Notes under the pieces: model-generated
Databases searched by the model: none
Told to the model about the DNA's origin: nothing
The model's input: only the letters and a program-made list of their open reading frames with translations
In this document: positions 33,467 to 41,140 of the stretch, one piece after another
Position numbering within the stretch: the first letter of the stretch is position 1
How the letters are laid out: every line of letters starts with the position of its first letter
Translations under genes and position numbers: made by a program
Assembly: GCF_026167525.1 (NCBI RefSeq)
Contig: NZ_CP110679.1
Span: forward strand, 2,157,501-2,221,500
Origin: Sphingomonas sp. M1-B02
Lineage (GTDB): Bacteria; Pseudomonadota; Alphaproteobacteria; Sphingomonadales; Sphingomonadaceae
Reading direction: 5' to 3'
DNA: 64,000 nt

Positions 33467-33943
33467 TCAGGGCAAGCGGTAGTGATCCGCCAGCCGATCC
33501 AGCGCGAGCCCGAGCACCACTTTGCCCGCCCGCATCGGCCAGCCGAGTGCCTTCTCGGCGCCGGCCAGCCCTTCGCCCGCGCACACCACCCGCCATAATA
33601 TGTCGCAAAGGCCGGGGCCTGCCGCGCCTACCGCCGCGTCGAACCGCCGCTTGGCCGCGATCTGCGCCAGCGTCGGGTCGAGCGCCTCGCTCGCCCCGCG
33701 CCGCCCCGCCGCCCGCGGCGCGCCGTCCCAGCGCATCGTCACCCGCGCGCCCAGCGACGCGGTCTCATAATCGGCCCGCAATCGCTCGCCCGCCTCATAT
33801 TGCCGTGCATCGACATGCCCGCGCGCGCGAAGCCAGGACAGCGGCGATTCGCCCAGATTGACGGTAACGCTCCGCCCCCCGCGGCCGCCCTGGACCACGT
33901 TCCGACCCGCACCATCCACGCCCCTATCCACCAGCTCGCGCAT
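33467..33943 (-). CDS. DUF6456-domain protein (helix-turn-helix-like)
   Basis: 158 residues from the second of two tandem ATGs (33943), seven bases behind AAAAGGAG. The C-terminal half (SEALDPTLAQIAAKRRFDAAV, VVCAGEGLAGAEKALGWP, KVVLGLALDRLADHYRL) matches the DUF6456 domain found mainly in alphaproteobacteria. The motif looks like a helix-turn-helix used by regulators; I cannot say what it regulates. It is divergent from the XRE-family gene at 34034 and shares the intergenic region with it. Confidence 0.8.
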   Translation of the reverse strand: MRELVDRGVDGAGRNVVQGGRGGRSVTVNLGESPLSWLRARGHVDARQYEAGERLRADYETASLGARVTMRWDGAPRAAGRRGASEALDPTLAQIAAKRRFDAAVGAAGPGLCDILWRVVCAGEGLAGAEKALGWPMRAGKVVLGLALDRLADHYRLP

Positions 33944-34033
33944 CATGATCTCCTTTTGTTCCGATTCGCACCTCTTGCCATGAAGGCTCATGTGTAGGAA
34001 AGAGAAAAACCAGATCGGTTAGGAGATTTCTCG

Positions 34034-34597
34034 ATGATCACGGCAATCCGCGAAGTTCGCCGGGCAAAGGGCCTGACGCTCGAAGACGTGGCGCTGCGTT
34101 GCGATCCACCGACCACCGCACAGACCGTGGGCCGGCTCGAGACCGGCACCCGCACCGTCTCGGTCGGCTGGCTCAACCGCATCGCCGCCGCGCTCGAGGT
34201 CGACGCCGCCGATCTCGTCCGGCTGCCCGATCGGCCCGAAATACCGGTCGCCGCGTTGCTCGATGCCTCGGGCGCGCAGGCACCGCGCCGCCCCTCCAAT
34301 GTGGTCCCGCCGCGCGCCGAGCCGGGCATGACCGCGGTCACCGTCACCGGCGGGATCGGCGACTATCGCGCCGGCGACGAAATCTGGTGCGCGATGCTCG
34401 CCCCCGAAGCCTTTGCCCGCGCGTTGAACCGCGACGTGCTGGTCCCGCGCCCCGCGGGCCGCTTCCTGTTCGGTCGGCTGATCGGCCGCGAAGAGGGCAA
34501 GCTCCATCTGCTCCCGCTCGGCGCCGGCACCCGCCAGCAGGTCGTCGCCAATCCGCCCTGGATCGCTTATGCCGTCCGCCTGGTCCGCGGACTGTAG
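34034..34597 (+). CDS. XRE-family transcriptional regulator
   Basis: 187 residues, ATG at 34034 behind AGGAGATT. The N-terminal HTH (IREVRRAKGLTLEDVALRC, GRLETGTRTVSVGWLNRIA) is followed by a beta-rich C-terminal part (IGDYRAGDEIWCAML, RFLFGRLIGREEGKLHLLP) that resembles a LexA/S24-like or sensor fold without visible Ser-Lys protease residues. It is divergent from the DUF6456 gene. The L,D-transpeptidase gene follows on the same strand. Confidence 0.82.
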   Translation: MITAIREVRRAKGLTLEDVALRCDPPTTAQTVGRLETGTRTVSVGWLNRIAAALEVDAADLVRLPDRPEIPVAALLDASGAQAPRRPSNVVPPRAEPGMTAVTVTGGIGDYRAGDEIWCAMLAPEAFARALNRDVLVPRPAGRFLFGRLIGREEGKLHLLPLGAGTRQQVVANPPWIAYAVRLVRGL

Positions 34598-34685
34598 CGT
34601 CCGGAACTATGCGGCTGACATCCCGTTCGTTAAAGATGGGCCGATGCTGCGCCGACCGAGCGCCGGCGGCCCGTTGAAAGTCCCT

Positions 34686-36161
34686 ATGCCGAACGCCCGA
34701 CCCCAGCGAACCAAAAAGCCCACAGCGCATCGCGCAATCCTCCTCTCGCTCCTCGCCACCCTGGCCGCGTCGACGTCCGCCTTGCCCCAAGCCGCGCTCG
34801 CCGCCGGCGTGCAGCAGGAAGCGGGTGCGTGGGATGATGCGTCGCGGCTGGCGCTGATATCGGCGCTCGCCGATCGCGCCCGGCACGGGCTCGACCATGT
34901 CATCTTCCTCAAAGTGGCGGACGGCACGTCGGGCGAAGCGCTCAAAGCCGCGGCGCTTCGCTATGCCCGGGCGCTCGCGCACGGGCTGGTCGATCCGACC
35001 ACCCAGCACGATCCCTTCACCCTAGCCCGCGCCCGCCTCGATCCCGAACCGGCACTGGCAAAGGCCCTCGCCGAGGGAAGGTTGCGCGAATGGCTTGCGA
35101 GCCTGGCGCCGCAGGACGACGAATATACCCGGCTGTCCCAGGCCTATCTCGATCTTCGCGCCAAATCGCAGGATGCCGCCGAGCCGGAGATCGGCGGCGG
35201 CAATCTGCTCAAGGTCGGCGATGTCGATCCGCGCATCGCCGCGATCGCCGAGCAATTGATCACCGCGGAATATTTGCCGCCCACATCGTCGGCTACTCCT
35301 GCGGCCGGTCCTCCCGTCTATACCCAGCGCATCGCCGAAGCGGTCAAGGCGCTCCAGCGCGATTACGGCATTGCCGCCGACGGCGTGATCGGCCCCGATA
35401 CGCTGGGCGTGCTGAACCTGGGCGCCGGCGATCGTGCGCGCGCGATCGCGGTCGCGCTGGAGCGGCGGCGCTGGCTCGATCGCACCCCGCCGGCGACCCG
35501 GATCGACGTCAACACCGCCGCCACCCAGCTCCAATATTATCGCGACGGCGTCCTGGTGGACACGCGGCGCGTCGTCGTCGGCAAGCCCGGCACCGAGACG
35601 CCTCCGCTGCAATCGCCCATCTATCGGCTGGTCGCCAATCCCACCTGGACCGTCCCCAAGTCGATCCAGAATGGCGAGCTCGCCAATGTCGGCGCCGACT
35701 ATCTGCAGCGCAACAATATGGTGCTCCGCGATGGCTGGATCGTCCAGGGATCGGGGCCCGAAAACGCCCTCGGCATGGTCAAGTTCGATATGCACAACCA
35801 GCATGCAATCTATCTGCACGATACGTCTGCGCCCGAACTGTTCGATCGCAGCCAGCGGCATCGCAGCCACGGTTGCGTCCGCGTCGAGGATGCGCTGGGC
35901 TTCGCGCAACTGCTTGCCGAGGATCAGGGCATCGGCGAGGCATGGCTCGCGGCGCAGATGGGCGGCGAGCAGCAATTCGTCCCGCTCAGAAAGCCCATTC
36001 CCGTCCGGCTGATCTATCGCAACGTCTTCGTCGACGAGACCGGCAAGGTGGCGCTGCGAGCCGATCCCTATGGGTGGAACGCGCCGATCGCGAGCGCGCT
36101 GGGTTTCGCAGACAATGCCAAGGCGCGATTGCGCAGCGACGCCGCCGATATCGGCCCATGA
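34686..36161 (+). CDS. L,D-transpeptidase, YcbB/LdtD type
   Basis: 491 residues from the ATG at 34686, which gives a basic N-terminus then a signal helix (AILLSLLATLAAST). Starts at 34644 or further up are possible. An N-terminal scaffold domain (about 60-190) leads to a peptidoglycan-binding domain (AVKALQRDYGIAADGVIG) and a YkuD catalytic domain (about 270-430) with the cysteine in HRSHGCVRVEDA. It makes 3-3 cross-links in peptidoglycan or attaches proteins to it in the periplasm, and resists most beta-lactams. The next gene overlaps its stop by ATGA, so the two form an operon. Confidence 0.9.
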   Translation: MPNARPQRTKKPTAHRAILLSLLATLAASTSALPQAALAAGVQQEAGAWDDASRLALISALADRARHGLDHVIFLKVADGTSGEALKAAALRYARALAHGLVDPTTQHDPFTLARARLDPEPALAKALAEGRLREWLASLAPQDDEYTRLSQAYLDLRAKSQDAAEPEIGGGNLLKVGDVDPRIAAIAEQLITAEYLPPTSSATPAAGPPVYTQRIAEAVKALQRDYGIAADGVIGPDTLGVLNLGAGDRARAIAVALERRRWLDRTPPATRIDVNTAATQLQYYRDGVLVDTRRVVVGKPGTETPPLQSPIYRLVANPTWTVPKSIQNGELANVGADYLQRNNMVLRDGWIVQGSGPENALGMVKFDMHNQHAIYLHDTSAPELFDRSQRHRSHGCVRVEDALGFAQLLAEDQGIGEAWLAAQMGGEQQFVPLRKPIPVRLIYRNVFVDETGKVALRADPYGWNAPIASALGFADNAKARLRSDAADIGP

Positions 36162-37510
36162 GCGGAGCGGCGCACCGCGTCCGGGGCATGAGCTCACGCT
36201 GGAAATGGGTGGTCAGCCTGCTGTTTCGCCGGATCTGGTTCCGGGCGGCATATTTTTCGCTGGCTTCGGTCGGTCTCGCGCTGCTCGCCGCGTTCGTCGC
36301 GCCCTATATCCCCGACGATATCGGCGCCAAGATCGGCTCGGACGCGGTCGACAATATCCTCGGCATCCTTGCCTCGTCGATGTTGGCGGTGACGACCTTC
36401 TCGCTCACTGCAATGGTGTCGGCCTTCTCGGCCGCCGCAAACAGCATCACTCCGCGCGCGACCCAGTTGCTGGTCGAGGATACGACCGCGCAGAACGCGC
36501 TTTCCACCTTCATCGGCGCCTTCCTCTTCTCGATCGTCGGCATCTGCGCGCTCTCGACCGGACTCTATGGCAAATCGGGCCGCTTCATCCTGTTCATCGG
36601 CACGATCCTGGTCATCGCGATCATCGTCGTCACTTTGCTGCGCTGGATCGAGCATCTGTCGAACTTCGGGCGGGTCGGCGACACGATCGACCGGGTCGAG
36701 AAGGTGACGACCGGCGCGATCGATCGATCCGGCTATGCCGTGCGCGTCGTGCCGGCGGGAGCCAACGCGACCAACGGCCGCCGCGCATTGTTTGCCGACA
36801 AGACGGGCTACATCGCCCATATCGATCTGACCGCGCTCGACGAGATCGCCGCGCGCCTCGACTGCATCATCCACGTACAGGTGATGCCCGGCGCGTTCGT
36901 CAGCCCGAGCCGCGCGATCGCCCGGCTGGATGGAGGCGACGAGGCAAGCGATGGCCAAATCTGCAGTGCCTTCACCTTCGATCATCATCGCCAGTTCGAC
37001 CATGATCCGCGGCTCGGCCTGGTCGTGCTCTCTGAAATCGCCAGCCGGGCATTGTCGCCCGCAGTCAACGATCCCGGAACGGCGATCGCGGTGCTGGGAT
37101 CCGGCGTGCGCGTGATGATCTCGATGCTCGACGAAGCCAGGCCGGGCAAACCGGCAAGCGAGCGCGTCCGGCTGCCCGATCTGCACATCGGCGATCTGCT
37201 CGACGATCTCTTCCGACCGATCGCCCGCGATGGTGCAGCCAATGTCGAAGTCGCGATCAAGCTTCAACGCTCGCTTGCCGAAATCGCCGCGATTGCGCCC
37301 GCTGCCCATGGCATGCTCGCGCTGTGCGCGGCGGACGCGCTCGCCCGCAACGAAACCGTGATGTCGCACCCCCGCGATCTCGAAGCGGTGCGCCAGGTCT
37401 ATCGCGCGCACTGGACCGATCGGGGAATCCTCGCGCACGCCGCATCAACGGCATCGGCGGAGGAAATGGTGGGCGCTGACGGGCTCGAACCGCCGACCCT
37501 CTCGGTGTAA
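36158..37510 (+). CDS. DUF2254 membrane protein, 3' end antisense to tRNA-Val
   Basis: 450 residues from the ATG at 36158 (ATGA overlap with the transpeptidase stop); a second ATG at 36188 is possible. Four transmembrane helices (FRAAYFSLASVGLALLAAF; NILGILASSMLAVTTFSL; LSTFIGAFLFSIVGICAL; FILFIGTILVIAIIVVTLL) precede a cytoplasmic domain with the DUF2254 block EIASRALSPAVNDPGTA. Function unknown; ion-channel-like proposals are untested. The last 14 or so codons (GADGLEPPTLSV) lie opposite the tRNA-Val gene, so the natural C-terminus includes sequence fixed by that tRNA. Confidence 0.87.
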   Translation: MSGAAHRVRGMSSRWKWVVSLLFRRIWFRAAYFSLASVGLALLAAFVAPYIPDDIGAKIGSDAVDNILGILASSMLAVTTFSLTAMVSAFSAAANSITPRATQLLVEDTTAQNALSTFIGAFLFSIVGICALSTGLYGKSGRFILFIGTILVIAIIVVTLLRWIEHLSNFGRVGDTIDRVEKVTTGAIDRSGYAVRVVPAGANATNGRRALFADKTGYIAHIDLTALDEIAARLDCIIHVQVMPGAFVSPSRAIARLDGGDEASDGQICSAFTFDHHRQFDHDPRLGLVVLSEIASRALSPAVNDPGTAIAVLGSGVRVMISMLDEARPGKPASERVRLPDLHIGDLLDDLFRPIARDGAANVEVAIKLQRSLAEIAAIAPAAHGMLALCAADALARNETVMSHPRDLEAVRQVYRAHWTDRGILAHAASTASAEEMVGADGLEPPTLSV

Positions 37511-37542
37511 ACGAGATGCTCTACCAACTGAGCTAAGCGCCC
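37467..37542 (-). tRNA. tRNA-Val (TAC)
   Basis: Minus-strand cloverleaf: acceptor GGGCGCT/AGCGCCC, anticodon arm CTCGTTTACACCGAG with anticodon TAC, T-arm GGTTCGAGCCC, and encoded CCA at 37467-37469. The stop codon of the DUF2254 gene lies within it on the other strand. Confidence 0.96.
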
Positions 37543-37584
37543 TCGCCGACCGCGATGCCAAAAGCCGTCGCGCAGGGCAAGGGG

Positions 37585-38502
37585 TCACACCATTTGTAGC
37601 CCGGCCCGCTTCACCGCGCTCGCATAGCTGCGCATCCCGTCGAGCCCCTTCGCGCTCAGCCCGATATAGGCCCGGCGCCGATCGCTCGGATCCGCCTGTC
37701 GCTCGAACAGCCCGGCATCGTGCAGCGTCCCGATCCAGCGCAGCGCGGTCGTCGGCGGCACCGCCGCGGCGATGCACAGGCTCGAGACCGAGACCTGCCG
37801 CCGCTCGAGGGCCGACGCGAACAGATCGAGCAACATGTCCCATGCCGGATCGGCGAACAGATCGCCCTGGAAAAACTGCCCCCGCATCCGCCGCGATCGG
37901 ATCGTCGCGCGCACCTCTTGCGGGCTGATCTCGATCGGCGCGCCGTCGTCGGGGCCGCGATAGTCGTTGTCGGGCGCCCGCACGCTCCTGCGCCTCTCGC
38001 CATCTTCCCCCCGCGTCAGTCGCGCGAGCGTGTCGGCGATCCGCGCAATCTCTTCGTTGAGCCGCTGCAGCCGCACCGATTCGGCCTCGCGGGTGACATC
38101 GTTCACCACGCCCCGCGCCAGCCAGCGCGCAGCGGCGATCGCGGCAATCCGTTCGGCCTGGCTCGGCTCGCACAGCAATTGCGTGCGCGGCCCCAGCAGA
38201 TGCGCTGCCGCGACGTCGATCTGTTGCAGCGTGATCGCCGCGACTATCCCCAGCGAACGCTCACGCGCCATCGTGTCGGCCCGCGCAAGCACCAGGTCGA
38301 AAAGATCGTCCGGCGCGCCCGCTCCCTCGATCAATATCATGTCGAGCCCGTCATAATTGCTGAGGTCGCGCGCGACCGCGGCGAAGCCCACCGGTGCCGG
38401 CGTCGCATAGCCGGCATGCCGCAGCGCCGCCACGGCATCGCCACCATCGCCCTCGGCAATCACCAGCGCTTTCGCCATCGTCGCATAGCTTGGATCGAGC
38501 AT
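37585..38502 (-). CDS. Winged-helix (MarR-type) regulator with N-terminal effector-like region
   Basis: 305 residues from the ATG at 38502; an ATG at 38529 is the alternative. The C-terminal third is a winged helix (VSVSSLCIAAAVPPTTALRWIGTLHDAGLFER, then ADPSDRRRAYIGLSAKG), with the basic wing typical of MarR proteins. The first 190 residues have a REC-like alpha-beta pattern (LDMILIEGAGAPDD) with no clear phospho-aspartate, so they may be a pseudo-receiver. This arrangement is typical of sphingomonads in my memory. Three CCRTTTCGGA sites just upstream may be its own operators. Confidence 0.78.
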   Translation of the reverse strand: MLDPSYATMAKALVIAEGDGGDAVAALRHAGYATPAPVGFAAVARDLSNYDGLDMILIEGAGAPDDLFDLVLARADTMARERSLGIVAAITLQQIDVAAAHLLGPRTQLLCEPSQAERIAAIAAARWLARGVVNDVTREAESVRLQRLNEEIARIADTLARLTRGEDGERRRSVRAPDNDYRGPDDGAPIEISPQEVRATIRSRRMRGQFFQGDLFADPAWDMLLDLFASALERRQVSVSSLCIAAAVPPTTALRWIGTLHDAGLFERQADPSDRRRAYIGLSAKGLDGMRSYASAVKRAGLQMV

Positions 38503-38555
38503 GGCCAGGTCCTGCCTCCTCGAGTTCATCTTCTGTTCCGGATGTGCCGCAAGGC

Positions 38556-38643
38556 TCCGAAACGGGTGAGTCCGATTTCCTCCGTTTCGGAGGTTATGAG
38601 GCGACCCGCGGACGGGGCAGGCGATCATTTCCTCCATTTCGGA
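38556..38643. promoter_or_regulatory. Three CCRTTTCGGA sites upstream of the winged-helix regulator
   Basis: CCGTTTCGGA occurs inverted at 38556-38565 and directly at 38582-38591, and CCATTTCGGA at 38634-38643. The middle copy lies in a perfect palindrome CCTCCGTTTCGGAGG. The two direct copies are 52 bp apart, near five helical turns. They fill the gap between pntB and the regulator gene, a natural place for autoregulation. Confidence 0.55.
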
Positions 38644-38664
38644 AGAAATTGGTACAAATTCGAA

Positions 38665-40143
38665 CTAATCGAGCGACTTGACGATCTCTTCGACCATCTT
38701 CTTCGCGTCCGCCAGCAGCATCATCGTATTATCGGCATAGAATACGTCATTGTCCACGCCTGCATAGCCCACCCCGCCCATCGATCGCTTGATGAACAAG
38801 ACGGTCTTGGCCTTGCCCACGTCGAACACCGGCATGCCATAGATTGGCGAGCCCTTGTCGGTCTTGGCCGCCGGATTGACGACGTCGTTGGCGCCGATGA
38901 TGAAGGCGACATCGGTCTGCGCGAATTCGGAGTTGATGTCCTCCAGCTCGAACACTTCGTCATAGGGCACGTTCGCCTCGGCGAGCAGCACGTTCATATG
39001 CCCCGGCATCCGCCCCGCGACCGGGTGGATCGCATATTTCACCCGCACGCCATGTTCCTTGAGCTTGTCGCCCATTTCGCGCAGCGCATGCTGCGCCTGC
39101 GCGACCGCCATGCCATAACCGGGGACGATGATGACCTGCTCGGCCTGGCTCATCAGGAAGGCGGCATCCTCGGCCGATCCGCGCTTCCACGGACGATCGG
39201 TCGCCGCCGCCGCGCTGCTCCCGCCGCTGTCGCCGCCGAATCCGCCCGCGATCACGCTGATGAAGCTGCGGTTCATCGCCCGGCACATGATATAGCTCAG
39301 GATCGCGCCCGACGAGCCCACCAGCGCCCCGGTGATGATCATCGCGCTATTGTGCAGCGTGAACCCCATCGCCGCCGCCGCCCAGCCCGAATAGCTGTTG
39401 AGCATCGACACCACCACCGGCATGTCCGCCCCGCCGATCGGCACGATCAGCAGGAAGCCGATCGCGAACGCCAGGATCGTGATCGTCCAGAAGATCCAGG
39501 GCGACTGGTCCTGCGTGAAATAAGCGATCAGCCCGAGGATAGCGGCCAGCACCGCCAGGTTGATGACGTGCCGCCCCGGCAACAGGATCGGCTTGCCGCC
39601 CATATTGCCGTTGAGCTTCAGGAAGGCGATCACCGACCCCGAGAAGGTGATCGCGCCGATCGCAATGCCGAGGCCCATCTCGACTCGGCTGACCGGCAGG
39701 ATCGAGCCCGCCGCATCGACGATGCCGAACGCTTCGGGGTTAAGGAACGCCGCCGCTGCCACGAGCACGGCGGCCATGCCGACCAACGAGTGGAACGCCG
39801 CCACCAGCTGCGGCATCGCGGTCATCGCGATGCGACGTGCGGTGACCAGGCCGATCACGGCGCCGATGCCGATCGCCACCAAAATCTGGACAAGAGTCAG
39901 CGTGTCCAACTCGAACGTGCCGAAATTCTCGCAAATCGCGGCGGGCGGGCAGGCAGGCATGATGCGCGGCACATGCGTCACCAAAGTCGTCACCACCGCA
40001 ATCGCCATGCCGATCATGCCGAGCCGGTTGCCGCGCTGGCTGGTGACCGGGCTCGAAAGCCCGCGCAGCGCCAGGATGAAACAGACACCCGCGACCAGAT
40101 AGGCCAGCGAAACCCAGGGGCTTACGGAGACGGCATGTTCCAT
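38665..40143 (-). CDS. pntB: NAD(P) transhydrogenase subunit beta
   Basis: 492 residues: about nine transmembrane helices (N-terminal 300 residues) and a C-terminal NADP(H)-binding domain III with VPGYGMAVAQAQHAL (the GYGMAVAQAQ loop), VAGRMPGHMNVLLAEANVPYD and FIIGANDVVNPAA. It is the membrane and NADP-binding part of the proton-translocating transhydrogenase, which uses the proton gradient to make NADPH from NADH. It follows pntA part 2 by one base. It is the last gene of the operon. Confidence 0.95.
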   Translation of the reverse strand: MEHAVSVSPWVSLAYLVAGVCFILALRGLSSPVTSQRGNRLGMIGMAIAVVTTLVTHVPRIMPACPPAAICENFGTFELDTLTLVQILVAIGIGAVIGLVTARRIAMTAMPQLVAAFHSLVGMAAVLVAAAAFLNPEAFGIVDAAGSILPVSRVEMGLGIAIGAITFSGSVIAFLKLNGNMGGKPILLPGRHVINLAVLAAILGLIAYFTQDQSPWIFWTITILAFAIGFLLIVPIGGADMPVVVSMLNSYSGWAAAAMGFTLHNSAMIITGALVGSSGAILSYIMCRAMNRSFISVIAGGFGGDSGGSSAAAATDRPWKRGSAEDAAFLMSQAEQVIIVPGYGMAVAQAQHALREMGDKLKEHGVRVKYAIHPVAGRMPGHMNVLLAEANVPYDEVFELEDINSEFAQTDVAFIIGANDVVNPAAKTDKGSPIYGMPVFDVGKAKTVLFIKRSMGGVGYAGVDNDVFYADNTMMLLADAKKMVEEIVKSLD

Positions 40144-40144
40144 C

Positions 40145-40438
40145 TCAGCGCACCTTCTTCTTGTACATCGCCAGCATCCGCGCCGTCACCGCGAACCCGC
40201 CGAAGATGTTCACCGAGGCGAGCACCACCGCGAGCAACCCGAGCCATTTCGAAACCGCCCCGCCCTCGCCGATCCCGGCCGCCGCCGCCGCGATCAGCGC
40301 GCCGACGATGATCACGCTCGAGATCGCATTGGTCACCGCCATCAGCGGCGTATGCAGCGCCGGCGTCACCGACCAGACGACGAAATAGCCGACGAAACAG
40401 GCCAGCACGAAGATCGACAGGATCGAGATGAAGTCCAT
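40145..40438 (-). CDS. pntAB: NAD(P) transhydrogenase alpha subunit, membrane part (PntAB / alpha 2)
   Basis: 97 residues from the ATG at 40438 with a good AAGGAGCAAC site. Three transmembrane helices ([53 protein letters not shown]) with the conserved [13 protein letters not shown]. This is the split-PntA arrangement (alpha 1 plus alpha 2) found in alphaproteobacteria. Unusually, it is separated from alpha 1 by 700 bp containing a DUF559 and a HicB-like gene. Confidence 0.93.
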   Translation of the reverse strand: MDFISILSIFVLACFVGYFVVWSVTPALHTPLMAVTNAISSVIIVGALIAAAAAGIGEGGAVSKWLGLLAVVLASVNIFGGFAVTARMLAMYKKKVR

Positions 40439-40448
40439 ATGTTGCTCC

Positions 40449-40670
40449 TTATGCCGCCCGGCGCTGCGGCGCAGGCACGGTGCGCCCGAGTTCCTGCGCC
40501 GCCTCGATCCAGCAGGCAATCGCGTCATAGCCGTTGCGAAGCGCTTCCTCGGGGGTTTCGCCGTCGGATCGGCACCCCGGCAACTCCGGCGCGATCGCCG
40601 CAAAGCCCCCGCCGTCCGCTTCGGAAAGCGGAACGATATCCAGCTCGAAATCCTGCGGTGTCGTGATCAA
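40449..40670 (-). CDS. HicB-like antitoxin, orphan
   Basis: 73 residues from a TTG at 40670, overlapping the stop of the DUF559 gene (TTGA); it ends 11 bp before the pntAB start. The HicB fold is shown by [20 protein letters not shown] (the HicB YxAxxPxLPGC motif), [17 protein letters not shown] and WIEAA. No hicA toxin gene lies on either side, and there is no C-terminal DNA-binding ribbon-helix-helix, so it is a truncated or minimal HicB. It may be a relict, a decoy antitoxin, or a partner for the neighbouring DUF559 protein. Confidence 0.75.
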   Translation of the reverse strand: MITTPQDFELDIVPLSEADGGGFAAIAPELPGCRSDGETPEEALRNGYDAIACWIEAAQELGRTVPAPQRRAA

Positions 40671-41140
40671 ACTTGATCCTCCCCGGAACGGGGAGGGGGA
40701 CCAGCCGAAGGCTGGTGGAGGGGGCGCGCCACAAGCGCACCGATTGAAGCGGCAACACCATCCGCGTCTTTCAAAACATCCGCACCGTTGACGTGAACGA
40801 CCTTATGCCCGTTCTCAACCAGGAAGCGCTCACGGGTCTCGTCGTGTGAGATCGCATCGGGTTGGGCATGGATCTCACCATCGACTTCGATCGCCAGACG
40901 GGCAGCCGCGCAATAGAAATCGACGATGTAGGGCCCGATCGGATGCTGCTTGCGGAACCGCGCGCCAGCCGTCTTGCGCCGAAGGCGCTGCCATAGCAGC
41001 ACTTCGGGATAGGTCATTTCGCGACGTAGCTTGCGGGCCTTTGTCACCTCCGGCTTCACCGCTCGTGGCGAGCCCCCTCCACCATGCTTCGCATGGTCCC
41101 CCTCCCCGTTCCGGGGAGGATAAGGGGCCGCCCCGCTCAC
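40667..41140 (-). CDS. DUF559 PD-(D/E)XK nuclease-like protein whose ends are encoded by repeats
   Basis: Up to 157 residues from a GTG at 41140 (overlapping the pntAA stop); an internal GTG at about 41061 (VKPEVTKARKLRRE) is a more natural start. The core ARKLRREMTYPEVLLWQRL, HPIGPYIVDFYC and RLAIEVDGEIHAQPD matches DUF559, a Vsr-like endonuclease fold with catalytic acids in VDF and EVDG. The N-terminal 25 residues (PPRNGEGDHAKHGGGGSP) and the last 20 ([15 protein letters not shown]) are translations of two inverted copies of a palindromic repeat. It seems to have been inserted as a cassette between pntAA and pntAB. Confidence 0.85.
   Translation of the reverse strand: MSGAAPYPPRNGEGDHAKHGGGGSPRAVKPEVTKARKLRREMTYPEVLLWQRLRRKTAGARFRKQHPIGPYIVDFYCAAARLAIEVDGEIHAQPDAISHDETRERFLVENGHKVVHVNGADVLKDADGVAASIGALVARPLHQPSAGPPPRSGEDQV
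40674..40730 (+). repeat. Dispersed palindromic repeat, family 1, copy A
   Basis: CTCCCCGGAACGGGGAG then ACCAGCC/GGCTGGT hairpin, ending in GGAGGGGGCGCGCC. Encodes the C-terminus of the DUF559 protein on the opposite strand. Inverted relative to copy B. Confidence 0.85.
41068..41122 (-). repeat. Dispersed palindromic repeat, family 1, copy B
   Basis: On the minus strand: CTCCCCGGAACGGGGAG, then ACCATGC/GCATGGT hairpin and GGAGGGGGCTCGCC. It differs from copy A mainly in the variable second hairpin. Encodes the optional N-terminus of the DUF559 protein. Confidence 0.85.
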
